Source: Nocardia veterana NBRC 100344
GTDB taxonomy: Bacteria; Actinomycetota; Actinomycetes; Mycobacteriales; Mycobacteriaceae
Reading direction: 5' to 3'
Assembly (NCBI RefSeq): GCF_000308855.1
Contig: NZ_BAGM01000023.1
Coordinates: 1-43,147, forward strand
Length of the DNA stretch: 43,147 bases
Under the pieces are notes generated by a model, which had not been told where the DNA came from, made no database searches, and worked only from the letters and a program-made list of their open reading frames with translations. A program made the translations under genes and the position numbers. This document shows, piece after piece, positions 1 through 8,277 of the stretch. Position 1 is the stretch's first letter; each line of letters starts with the position of its first letter.

Positions 1-443
1 AACGGCGGCACCGGCACCTGAATGCGGGCAAGCTTCTTTTTGTTGAGTGTCTTACCCATGACGGCATCGTCGGTCTCTCGTTGAAGATCGACCGTCCGAA
101 GTGTCCAATACAGATATTCAGGAAGGAGCCGAGTGTGATCCCGTATCGGCAGCGCAGCGATAGCCTCATTGCTATACATGGGGGCCGCGACGATCCCCAC
201 TTTTCCAATGCTGAGCTTGAAGCTGAGAACGACAGTTCCGGGGGCGATCGGGTCGCCCATAAGTTTGTGCGCGGCACTGGCCGTTATCTGCTCTTTTGTC
301 CTTGTGAGCAGCTTCCCTTGGTTCATGTCGCTGATTGATAGCCAAGGTGAGCCCGGGCCCCAGTAACCTGGCTCATTCCGGGAAGGAGTGCGACCGATGT
401 TGATCTCACACAGTTCGTCCAACGAACACGTTGGCCACCTCAT
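1..443 (-). CDS. hsdS: Type I restriction-modification specificity subunit HsdS (5' part, cut by window edge)
   Basis: HsdS supplies the target-recognition domains that direct a type I HsdR2M2S complex to its DNA site. Reading the minus strand from an ATG at 443 gives an open frame of 147 codons to the window edge with no stop. The ATG overlaps the hsdM stop as ATGA, the usual coupled arrangement. Visible HsdS hallmarks are an N-terminal WPTCSLDELCEINIGRTPSR segment, then SPWLSISDM, then GTVVLSFKLSIGKVGIV, and finally LNKKKLARIQVPVPP, which matches the end of a target-recognition half-domain just before the conserved helix. Only the first recognition half is present; a full protein would be about 400 residues. 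The frame is intact over the visible part, unlike hsdM. No hsdR is visible. Confidence 0.85.
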   Translation of the reverse strand, partial: MRWPTCSLDELCEINIGRTPSRNEPGYWGPGSPWLSISDMNQGKLLTRTKEQITASAAHKLMGDPIAPGTVVLSFKLSIGKVGIVAAPMYSNEAIAALPIRDHTRLLPEYLYWTLRTVDLQRETDDAVMGKTLNKKKLARIQVPVPP

Positions 444-1952
444 CCCAACATCCCCTTCAACTCCGACATCCCCTGCTGGATTTCCCCTTCGATCCGCTCC
501 AACTCCTCGATGATCTCCAACGGCGGCCGGTGTTCGACCTCTTCGTGCACGATCTCCTTGTACCGATTGATCGACAGGTCGTAGTCGTGGGCGGCGATAT
601 CGGCCTTGGGGACGCAGAAGCTTTGTTCGGTGCGGGCGCGGTCGCGTTCGCTGCCGTGGCGGCGGGACCAGCGGGCGAGGACATCGGGGAGGTTGTTCTT
701 CGCGTGTTCCTCGGAAGTGATTGCGGTGGTGGGGAATACGCCGAGTTTGTCGTCGGGGAGTAGGGGATTGCGTTTGTCGTCGAGGCTGTAGCCGTCGGCG
801 GTGACGTCGTAGAACCAGACCTGGTCGGTTTCATCACCCTTGGTGAAGAACAGGATGGCGGTGGAGACACCGGCGTAGGGCTTGAACACGCCGGAGGGCA
901 GCTTCACGACGGCGTCGAGCTTGTTCTCCTCGACGAGCAGGCGGCGAAGTTCCTTGTGCGCCTTGGTGGAACCGAACAGCACGCCGTCGGGGACGATGAC
1001 CGCGGCCCGGCCACCGGTCTTGAGCAGGCGCAGGAACAGGGCCAGGAACAGCAGTTCGGTCTTCTTGGTCTTCACCACTTGGAGCAGGTCTTTGGCGGTG
1101 GTCTCGTAATCGAGGCTGCCCGCGAACGGAGGGTTGGCGAGGATCATCGAGAACTTCGATTCCTCGGTAGCGACATTCTGGGCGAGCGAATCGCGGTAGC
1201 GAATATCCGGCGCTTCGATGCCGTGCATCAGTATATTCATGCTGGCGATGCGCAGCATGGTGGAGTCGAAGTCGAAACCGTGAAACATGCTGTGGTGGAA
1301 GTGTTTCGACTGCTCGAGGTTGGTGAGCATCTGCGGATGGGTCTGCTTGATGTACTCGGCGGCGCCGACCAGGAAGCCGGCGGTGCCGCAGGCCGGATCG
1401 CAGATGTCGTCGTGCGGGCCGGGAGCCATCATGTGGACCATCAGGCCGATGATGTGGCGCGGGGTGCGGAACTGCCCGTTCTGTCCGGCCGTGGCGATCT
1501 TGGCGAGCATGTACTCGTACAGATCGCCCTTGGTGTCGCCGTCGCCGAGGTCGATATCGGTCAGCATGTCCACGGCTTTGGTGAGCAGATTCGGCGTGGG
1601 GATGGTGAACCGGGCGTCCTTCATGTGCTCGGCATAGGTCGAGCCCTCGCCGCCCGCAGCGCGCAGCCAGGGGAAGACCTCGTCGCGGACCGTGGCGAAC
1701 ATCGCGTCGGGCCCGAGCTGCGCGAACTCCTTCCACCGCAGCCCCTGCGTCTCCTCGGTGTAGATGGGGTTGGCGATCGGCTCCCCGGTGAAGTGCGCCT
1801 CCCCGCTCATCGGCGGTCTGCAGATCGTCGAGCCGACGCAGGAACATCAGGTAGGTGATCTGCTCGATCACCTCCAGCGGATTGGAGATACCGCCCGACC
1901 AGAAGGCGTCCCACAATCGATCGATTCTGCTGCGCAGCTCACCGGTGATCAT
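440..1952 (-). pseudogene. hsdM: Type I restriction-modification DNA methyltransferase HsdM, split by a one-base frameshift
   Basis: HsdM is the N6-adenine methyltransferase subunit of a type I system. The first ~45 residues (start ATG at 1952, [20 protein letters not shown], then [19 protein letters not shown]) lie in one frame. The remaining ~450 residues lie in another and carry the SAM-binding motif DPACGTAGF and the catalytic NPPF motif, ending in GMLG at 440. The frames would join smoothly if the run of four C on the plus strand at 1801-1804 (GGGG in the gene) had one base fewer, giving [13 protein letters not shown]. The two parts together make a normal-length HsdM of about 500 residues. 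An internal ATG at 1810 could give a protein lacking the N-terminal helical region, which is probably not functional. A sequence error in the G run is an equally good explanation. It overlaps hsdS downstream. Confidence 0.85.
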
Positions 1953-2083
1953 GCGGGAAGGTTATCCGACCGCACCGACGTCATCGGCAGGGTTCGCCAC
2001 CTCGCGTGGGCTGGAGCAGTCTGCCTACGACGTTCACCCTGACCATCGTCTGATGGAGGGGTCGCCGTCAGGGAAGACCGCCG

Positions 2084-3172
2084 TCAGAGTGTGTCCGTGC
2101 TTTCCGCCGTCTCGAGCGCATGCAGGGAGACATATCGCTGTCGTTGGGTAAATGCAGTTCCGCGTCCGGTTGCATTGTGTGGGAGGGGTTTGGCCAGCGA
2201 TCTGTGCGAAGGGTGGCCCGGTCCGGTAAGCAGGAATACCTGGTAAGCGCCCTCAGCCCAACCCATTTGACGCGCGGCGTCGATTACGGCGCCGATTTTG
2301 CGGTCCGTTCTGTCTTCGGAAGCTCGCAGTCTGGCGGCAGATTCGGCGGTCCACTCGACGTTGTCACGCCGATGTAAGACGAGCGGCACTTCGGGTTGAA
2401 TCGCCGATTCCGTGTAGAAAGCGATGCGCTCGACTGGACGAAAGAAGCGTCCGGCCTGGCAGACGTAGGCCTGACACGACTGGTAGAGAGGCCATGCGAC
2501 CCGCGCTGCGACCACAGCTGTGTCGACGGCGGCAACCGGTCGTTCGGAGTAAACCGCCATCCCTCGGCTCAGGTCGCGGATCCAGGATGCGGCATCTGGA
2601 TCGATGTACGCGGCGACTTCGATAACCCGTCGCAGCTCGAACGGAATGTCGATGTTCAAGATCGAGTCGTGATGAGCGAGCCGATTCCGGAACTTGCGCA
2701 CACCGTCGAGTGCGGCCGACACCTCTTTGCGCCGGCCTGATGAGTGTGGGAACGCGCGATGCAGGCAGTCACGCCAAAGCTGCTCGTACTTGGTGCCCAG
2801 CAGACCCGACCAGAAGCCGAAGCTCAAACCCGCGACGATCTGGTCGCGGTGTTCCCGGTCTTGTTGTCTCAGGCGCTCACGCACGGCATGCACCGCCGTT
2901 GACACGTTGTCGTTCAACGGAATCAGGAACCATGGAATGCCTCTGACAGATTCCTGGAAGTGTTCCCGCAGCGCGGAGTCCAGCGAGTTACGCAGCAGCA
3001 CTTCCGTGTGTGCGAGTACCTCGAACGAGGCCGCGACTGTTCGAGCGCTCCATTCATACAGCGACAGGGCCAGCGCTCGGTCACCGCCGGCCGCCGTCAG
3101 GTACGGCGCCATCCGTGGGGCTGAAAGGAGGTCCCACACCTGAGTTTGGCTGTAGTCGACATCCCCCGTCAT
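2084..3172 (-). CDS. Abi-family abortive infection protein with HEPN-type motif
   Basis: A 362-residue protein resembling the Abi (AbiD/F, Abi_2-like) phage-defence family, thought to act as HEPN ribonucleases that stop growth after infection. Visible family features are an N-terminal region with ALALYEW-like and HTEVLLRNSLDSAL segments, a central LSFGFWSGLLGTKYEQLW block (about 117-133), and the basic motif FRNRLAHHDSIL at about 161-172. In that motif R162 and H167 fit the HEPN R-x4-6-H signature. The last ~170 residues are less typical and may be a separate sensing part. It sits next to the type I restriction-modification genes, consistent with a defence island, but is separated by 130 bp and has its own start. 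A TAGCAT hexamer lies about 8 bases upstream of the ATG on the minus strand, so leaderless transcription is possible. RNase activity is inferred from the family only. Confidence 0.75.
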   Translation of the reverse strand: MTGDVDYSQTQVWDLLSAPRMAPYLTAAGGDRALALSLYEWSARTVAASFEVLAHTEVLLRNSLDSALREHFQESVRGIPWFLIPLNDNVSTAVHAVRERLRQQDREHRDQIVAGLSFGFWSGLLGTKYEQLWRDCLHRAFPHSSGRRKEVSAALDGVRKFRNRLAHHDSILNIDIPFELRRVIEVAAYIDPDAASWIRDLSRGMAVYSERPVAAVDTAVVAARVAWPLYQSCQAYVCQAGRFFRPVERIAFYTESAIQPEVPLVLHRRDNVEWTAESAARLRASEDRTDRKIGAVIDAARQMGWAEGAYQVFLLTGPGHPSHRSLAKPLPHNATGRGTAFTQRQRYVSLHALETAESTDTL

Positions 3173-3342
3173 GGCCGGTATGCTAGCCGACGAACGCCCC
3201 AGTGTCGCCTCTGAGTTTTCTCACGCGCCTGGGGCTCCTTATTGCGCTATCGGCCTCTCTCGGCGGGCGTGTCACAACGCGTCAGCCTGCGTCGATTCTC
3301 CGATCGACGCATGGGTACGACAGCTTGATTGTCTCCTTCCGG

Positions 3343-4482
3343 CTACCAACGCCCGCGACCCCCGCGCTCGCGTTCCCGCAACCGTTCGCGTTCCGATCTG
3401 CCGCCGCGAGTCGACCCTGGGGAGGGGTGTTCCCGATGAAGGCGTTCCAGGCCGGGGGTCGGGCGGCTCTTGAACAGAAGATCCGTCACGTCCGGAGGCG
3501 GCCTCGTCCGCAGGAATTCATCGGCCAACTCTCGTTGCTTCCGCTCCCGCTCGATCGCCTCTCGCTCCAGCCGCGCACGCTCTTCAGCCTTAGCGGCTTC
3601 CTGGAGCCGAGCCTGGTCAGCCGCAACGGCGGACGCACGGGTCTGTCGCACCTGTTCGGCGTACGCGTTGAGCCCGCTCAACTCCGCGAGGGCGCGGGTT
3701 TCCCGTGCTTCGCGAGCCTCCTTGGCTTCGCGATCTTGGCGCTTGATGTTCTGCATGATGCCGCCGAACTCGCGCGCGACCCGCTCCGCCGCTTCGCGCG
3801 CGATGCGTTCTCGCTCCTCTCGCATGCGTTTCTGCTCGGCCGCAAGGAGCCGGGCAGCAACCTCACGTACCTTCGGCAGTCGCTCGGCAGCCCGGTGTTG
3901 CCGGTCTTCGCGCTCGCGTTGCTTCCGTTCGCGCTCGCGTCGCTCAGCGGCGTCGCGCATCCTCTGTAGCCGTTCGGCTGCGCGCTGTCGACGATGCAGG
4001 GCCTGCTCACTCATGAGCGCCAGCTGCCGGGCATCCTTCTCACGTTGCAATCCGAGTGCCCAGATCTCGCGGGCCTGCTCACGGGTGATGACCTGGTGAG
4101 TGAAGCGGTCCGGAAAATCCCGCTTCATACCGTCGATCAATTCGCGGACCTCTTTGGACATCTTCTCGCCCTGCACAGTCCGAATGGTGTGATGGCCGAC
4201 GATGTTGCGCTCCATCAGCTCGCGGTCTTTCGCCAATTCCCTGGCATCATGCTTACTGTCGACTCTGCCGGATTTATCTTCGACGCTGAGGAGACGGCCG
4301 TCTTTCCCGGGTTTGGATTTGTCGATTCGGCGAGGACCCAGTGAGGTCATAATCTCTCGGCCGCGCTCGTATCCGTTGCGCTCACTCTGTGGGAAATAGC
4401 GGTCGGTTCCGTTCTCGAAAACTCTTCCCCGCGTATTACTGTCAAAACCGTGACGGTCATCGTCGTATCCGTCGCGAGGCAT
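3343..4482 (-). CDS. Putative nuclease-like toxin protein with long charged coiled coil
   Basis: A 379-residue soluble protein from the ATG at 4482, which follows a G-rich ribosome-binding stretch; a GTG 12 bases further up is an alternative. The N-terminal third is a compact domain: GYERGREIMTSLGPRRIDKS followed by RLLSVEDKSGRVDSKHDAREL and HHTIRTVQGE. The spacing of D in RRID and E-x-K in VEDKSG looks like the core of a PD-(D/E)xK nuclease, and similar modules occur as tips of actinobacterial polymorphic toxins. This is inference from motif shape. From about residue 150 to 340 the chain is almost continuous R/E/A/Q heptads, a coiled coil, ending in a basic RERERGGRGRW tail. The immunity-like gene at 4541-5050 lies 58 bases upstream on the same strand, as expected for an immunity-toxin pair. 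No secretion signal is visible. Confidence 0.5.
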   Translation of the reverse strand: MPRDGYDDDRHGFDSNTRGRVFENGTDRYFPQSERNGYERGREIMTSLGPRRIDKSKPGKDGRLLSVEDKSGRVDSKHDARELAKDRELMERNIVGHHTIRTVQGEKMSKEVRELIDGMKRDFPDRFTHQVITREQAREIWALGLQREKDARQLALMSEQALHRRQRAAERLQRMRDAAERRERERKQREREDRQHRAAERLPKVREVAARLLAAEQKRMREERERIAREAAERVAREFGGIMQNIKRQDREAKEAREARETRALAELSGLNAYAEQVRQTRASAVAADQARLQEAAKAEERARLEREAIERERKQRELADEFLRTRPPPDVTDLLFKSRPTPGLERLHREHPSPGSTRGGRSERERLRERERGGRGRW

Positions 4483-4540
4483 GGCTGTACCCACCCCCGA
4501 AACCCGACAAAGTCAGGTGGAGTTGTCGAGATACGCGTGA

Positions 4541-5050
4541 TTACGTATCGAAATTTGTTTTACGGCGCACGCAGTCGTCCAACGTTCCCCAGACGAACCC
4601 GAATCGTTCACCGGCTTCACCGCTCGCGGCGGACTGCGCCATTCGCACCATCGACACGGCACTGACCGGATCGCCGGCGAAGCGCACACACGGGCCGATA
4701 TCGGAGTACAGCGGCGCTCCCCACTCGGGAATGTTTGTCCACTCCATTCCGGTGCGGCGGATGAACATGTCGCCGAGGAAACACACGAATTGGTCGGCGA
4801 TGTCGCGGTTTTCGGGCGCGGTCAGCGCGTCCGGATCAGGGAAGACGGCGCGCGCAGCCTCTTCGATCCGGCTTCGCAGCGGTGCCGCCCACCAATCGAG
4901 AGGCTCGGCCGGAAGGTCGGGCAAGGACAGCGTCTCTTCGAGGAATGTCCGGACCTGCGCCTGAATACGGGCCGGCGCGGTCCAGTCCAGCCAGGTCTGC
5001 GTCTTCTCGTCGAAGTCGATGTCGAAACCGATCTGCTCGGCGTCGCTCAC
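4541..5050 (-). CDS. Hypothetical acidic protein, possible immunity partner
   Basis: A 169-residue acidic protein starting with GTG at 5050, preceded by a good GAGGGGAGCGG ribosome-binding site. It is rich in Trp and aromatic residues (WLDWTAP, LDWWAAPLRSR, TGMEWTNIPEWGAPLYSD) and has no signal peptide or membrane span. I do not recognise a named family. Small acidic Trp-rich proteins encoded directly beside a toxin-like gene are commonly immunity proteins, and the next gene on the same strand is the nuclease-like coiled-coil protein 58 bases away. The role is an inference from context only. The reading frame is intact and ends in TAA at 4541. Confidence 0.55.
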   Translation of the reverse strand: MSDAEQIGFDIDFDEKTQTWLDWTAPARIQAQVRTFLEETLSLPDLPAEPLDWWAAPLRSRIEEAARAVFPDPDALTAPENRDIADQFVCFLGDMFIRRTGMEWTNIPEWGAPLYSDIGPCVRFAGDPVSAVSMVRMAQSAASGEAGERFGFVWGTLDDCVRRKTNFDT

Positions 5051-5101
5051 GTTCCGCTCCCCTCGTCGATTGTTTGTTCGTCAGACTAGCTCGGCTCACT
5101 G

Positions 5102-5264
5102 TCAAAGTTCGTCGTCCTCTTCGTCCTCGATGTGCTGGCTTATTTCCTGTACAGAGCGGCCTTTCGGGGTGCGGCTCGGCCAGCACCACGTCGGCGAAAA
5201 CGACGAGCAGCACGCCGAGAGCCACCGCGCAGAAGACCCGGACGCCGGTCACGGAAGTGTCCAT
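5102..5264 (-). pseudogene. Possible small single-span membrane protein, frame uncertain
   Basis: An ATG at 5264 opens MDTSVTGVRV followed by a hydrophobic stretch FCAVALGVLLVVFADVVLA, a clear transmembrane segment. After AEPHPE the same frame becomes an Arg-rich, shadow-like sequence that runs into the next gene. In the neighbouring frame the text becomes a natural-looking acidic tail, RSVQEISQHIEDEEDDEL, ending in TGA at 5102. Removing one base near 5160 (CCCGAAAGG) would join the two into a protein of about 53 residues. The join is a guess; the membrane segment is the only firm observation. It overlaps the end of the gene at 5249-5494 by 16 bases. Confidence 0.3.
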
Positions 5265-5494
5265 AGTCGTTCACAGGGCAACCGGCGGTGCTGGCGGCGT
5301 GGCAGCTCGAACGAGACAGTCGCCGCCGGGTACTCGGCCGCCCAGTGCACGGCGAACCGCAGCGCGGCCGACATGCACGCCACAAACCTCAGCTCATGCT
5401 CGTTCGGGACAGTGATGCGGATGAGGAGAACGATGTCCGGGTCGTGCGGCAGGGGCGATTTCCGTTGAGCTTCAGGCGTATCCGTGAAGCTCAT
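5249..5494 (-). CDS. Small hypothetical protein
   Basis: An 81-residue open frame beginning MSFTDTPEAQRKSPLPHDPD, then a mixed hydrophobic core (VLLIRITVPNEHELRFVA, SAALRFAVHWAAEYPAATV) and a basic end. It starts 9 bases after the stop of the recombinase-like gene on the same strand and overlaps the start of the small membrane ORF, so the three look like one transcription unit. I recognise no family. The sensible residue composition and tight spacing support coding, but it is short and unproven. Confidence 0.45.
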   Translation of the reverse strand: MSFTDTPEAQRKSPLPHDPDIVLLIRITVPNEHELRFVACMSAALRFAVHWAAEYPAATVSFELPRRQHRRLPCERLWTLP

Positions 5495-5503
5495 CGCGAC
5501 CCG

Positions 5504-6136
5504 CTACTGCTTCCCGATCGGCGAATACTCGGCCAGGCCGGCCAAAACGTCCAGCAGTGTCTCCAGGTTCACGCCCTCGGGGAGAGGCCCGTCGTGGTCG
5601 TGCCGCGGCTGGAACGCGATACCGCGTGCTGCTGCTCGCTCGCGCGGGGTATCGACTGGCGGCACGATCTTGCCCGCCCGGACGAGGAAGCTGTAAGCGC
5701 TGGACTTGCGCGGGCACTCCAGCGCTCGACAACCCAAGTGCTGCTGCATGATTCGCTGCGCCGAGCCGACTGTAAGCGGCTGCTCCGGGTGCGCGTGGGC
5801 CACGTCGGAGGCTCCTGGCGCAGCGGCGGCCCACGTTGCTGGAGGGCAGACCGTCTCCAGGTCGAACATTTCGCAGACCCGGCTCGGGGTGTTGCCGACG
5901 GTCTCCAGGTCGTAGACGATCACCGCGTCGACGCTCAGGCCGGCGGCCAGACCGAGCGCGTAGCCAACGGGGTCGGGATCATCGAACGGTGGCCGCACGG
6001 TGTAGAGGTGGAGATACCCGAGCCGCGCGGCATGGCGCTGCACCTCGATCGCGTGCCGCGACGCTTCGCGGCCTGAGACTTCGGCACGTACCAGACATAT
6101 CGCGGTGAGCTTGTGGTTCGGTTCGCCGGAATCCAT
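5504..6136 (-). CDS. Recombinase/resolvase-fold-like hypothetical protein
   Basis: A 210-residue protein. I chose the ATG at 6136 (MDSGEPNHKLTAICLVRAEV) because it has a strong AGAGGAAAGG site just upstream; the frame stays open to 6424 but the upstream text is not protein-like. The N-terminal ~110 residues recall the serine-recombinase catalytic fold: CLVRAEVSGREASRHAIEVQ, RHAARLGYLHLY, and LSVDAVIVYDLETVGNTPSR. No convincing catalytic serine in the usual place is visible, so activity is doubtful. The C-terminal part (QQHLGCRALECPRKSSAYSF, then VRAGKIVPP, then RERAAARGIAF) is a separate Cys-containing module. The gene is divergent from the HTH/TPR regulator, with a shared 281-bp upstream region, which suggests co-regulation. 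No function is proposed. Confidence 0.55.
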   Translation of the reverse strand: MDSGEPNHKLTAICLVRAEVSGREASRHAIEVQRHAARLGYLHLYTVRPPFDDPDPVGYALGLAAGLSVDAVIVYDLETVGNTPSRVCEMFDLETVCPPATWAAAAPGASDVAHAHPEQPLTVGSAQRIMQQHLGCRALECPRKSSAYSFLVRAGKIVPPVDTPRERAAARGIAFQPRHDHDGPLPEGVNLETLLDVLAGLAEYSPIGKQ

Positions 6137-6417
6137 TGCCTTTCCTCTCGTCTCGTTTCTGGACCGGCACCCACCGTCGGAAAGCAGTTGCCGCTGATCA
6201 GGCGTCGCTGTGGGTTGATCGACAGCAGGGGGACTGCGCAGACGGCGGGGCCGGTTCACGCCACCAGCTCGACGAAAATCGTGATCTGGGGCGCACATTC
6301 GAGCGTGATCGGCGAGAGTGGATACAGGTAGGGCAACTTCGCCCCGCAAGTTCATGCACCAAGTTGCGGGGTGCCGTTGAGCGCTACTGTCTGGATAGAT
6401 GTGGGGAAGGGCATCGG

Positions 6418-7763
6418 ATGACATCGGCAGGGCGGAGGAACCACCAGCTCGAAGAGCTGATCGCGCGTCGAGACTGGAAGCGGCGCGAAGTTGCCGAACG
6501 GATCAATGCCGCTTACGAGCAGATCACTGGCAAACCGGGCGCATACGACGAAGAGGCGGTTCGGCGGCTGGTGCGAGGCGTGACTCGCTGGCCCACGGAG
6601 GGATACCGGCGGGCCTTGGCGGAGACGTTCGGCGTCACCGCGGCGGAGCTGGGTCTTTACAACCTCGCGCGGTGCGAGCGAAACGCGCGCAAACTGGTAC
6701 GGGGGTTGATGCTGCCCTACGCTGGAATGAGGGCGGCCAGGAGGTTGACGAAGTGCAGCGTCGAGAGCTTATGAGAGCCATCGCCGTCATCACGGCAGCA
6801 GCGCCCGCGATCACTGCGGCGCTGAACGCGGACGAGGTCGAACGTACGATTCGCGCTGTCTCGACTCCGCGCCGTGTCGACGCCGCGGTCCTGGACAATA
6901 TCGAGGCGATGCTGAATCAGGCGCGCTTGCAGGACGATTTGCTCGGGCCGCAGGCAGCGATCCGGACGACTCTCACCCAAGTCGATATCGCAGAGGCCCT
7001 GTTGGCGGGTCCACGCGATCCGTTGGAACGGCGCCTGAAGTCGCTGCGGAGCAAGATTTCGACATCCGCAGGGTGGCAGTTGTTCGATCTGGGACGCGCC
7101 AACTTGGCTGAGGAACATTTCGAGACAGCCAGGGATGTGGCCGACGAGATCGGTGACGATGCCGCGGGAGCGATGGCCATGGCGGAGTGGTCGGGTATGA
7201 CCGAGGAGATCGGGAAGCCTGCGGTGGCGACCGATCAGGCAGCCGCGGCGGAAAGGCGCGCAGCCCGTTCCGGAGATCCATTGCTACAAGCACATACCGC
7301 GGGTATCACTGCGCTCGCTCAGGCGAAGGCCGGTCACGGCGCCGACGCACGGCAGGCTCTCGCGCGGGCGGAGCGGTTCGACGTCACGACACCGCGTACG
7401 CCGGAGGAGTCACTGGCGTACTTCTGCACTGCGGGCCATCTTGCACGGATGCGGGCGAAGGCGCTGCACCAGATCGGGGACCTCGGCGCGGCGATCGACG
7501 CCGCGCAGGAGTCGTTGAGGTTGCAGGCGGTGCGTGACCGGGCAGCGTCACACATCCTCCTCGGGACCATCAACGTCGATGCCGGGGATATGGATGCCGG
7601 GCTCAGCGCCATCCTCGACGGCGCCGAAGCTGAGGCGGCGAACGGCTCGGCTCGGCTATCGGGCCAGTTGCAGAGTGCCCGCACGTTGGTTCATGTTCGT
7701 GCTCCGGGGTCCGAAGCGGCGCGGAAGCTGGATGCAAGGATGGCCGAGCTTCAACTGCTCTGA
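6418..7763 (+). pseudogene. XRE-type HTH/TPR transcriptional regulator, split by a one-base frameshift
   Basis: The start ATG at 6418 follows a GGGGAAGGG site. The first ~97 residues form a helix-turn-helix module (LEELIARRDWKRREVAERIN; VRRLVRGVTRWPTEGYRRAL; AETFGVTAAELGLYN), the layout of actinobacterial XRE-family regulators with C-terminal TPR domains. That frame dies at 6774. The rest (VDAALRWNEGGQEVDEVQRR, then RELMRAIAVITAAAPAI, then helical repeats such as STSAGWQLFDLGRANLAEEH and KALHQIGDLGAAIDAAQESL) lies one base out of frame and ends at 7763. Adding one G to the run of five G at 6701-6705 joins LVRG to VDAALRW, giving a continuous protein of about 449 residues. It is either a true inactivating deletion or a homopolymer sequence error. 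A programmed -1 slip is not well supported: only one codon could re-pair. The gene is divergent from the 5504-6136 gene. Confidence 0.75.
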
Positions 7764-7790
7764 TTCTGTGGTGGTCGAGGCTTATTGGTC

Positions 7791-8129
7791 ATGGGCCTGA
7801 TTGCACCGGCCCGCCTTCACCAACTTTCATGCACGGCCGAAGGGGAGGCCGCGAGTGTCCTGGTCGGAAGCGCGTTGAACGACGATGACGTCGAGTTCGT
7901 CGAGCACTGGTGCGTGCAGGTGGGGGACAAGGGCTGTGCCGGGTAGTCCGTTGCTCGGACTGGCTGGCCTGTGTCTGGGATACACCGCTCGGTGGTTCGG
8001 GCGTCTCGCGATGAAGCCCTCGCACTGGCGAAGTCGTTGGCCGCGCGTGCCGAGGCCGACCCGTCGGACGTCGACGTTCGGGCCGTCGACGGATATGACG
8101 ACATCCGAAGCTTCCGGCACCTGTGGTGA
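7791..8129 (+). pseudogene. Possible broken small gene with an in-frame amber stop
   Basis: An ATG at 7791 gives MGLIAPARLHQL, then VLVGSALNDDDVEFVEHWCV and a TAG at 7944. The same frame continues past the TAG for another 60 codons to a TGA at 8127, and its last part (RDEALALAKSLAARAEADPS, DVDVRAVDGYDDIRSFRHLW) reads like genuine protein. This suggests a gene of about 112 codons carrying a nonsense mutation, lying 27 bases after the regulator. I recognise no family. The alternatives are two short genes, or no gene at all. Confidence 0.3.
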
Positions 8130-8277
8130 GGCGCTTGGTCGATCAGTGGCTGGGGATCCGAATCGGCTGTTCGGAAATCCTCGCGAAATGCGGCCAGGTT
8201 TGCATGGCTGGTTCCGGTGGGCCGGGCGGGCTCGCGCGGCGACCGAGTGCCTCGATCGCCGCGCGCGGTCGCCGTGT

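Noticed and set aside
5504..6136. Calling this gene an active serine recombinase or integrase
   Set aside because: The fold resemblance is weak and no catalytic serine or DNA-binding tail can be pointed to.
6701..6705. Programmed ribosomal frameshift in the HTH/TPR regulator
   Set aside because: Only the GGG codon could re-pair after a -1 slip; the neighbouring codon would mispair, and no stimulatory structure is evident. A simple one-base deletion or error explains it better.
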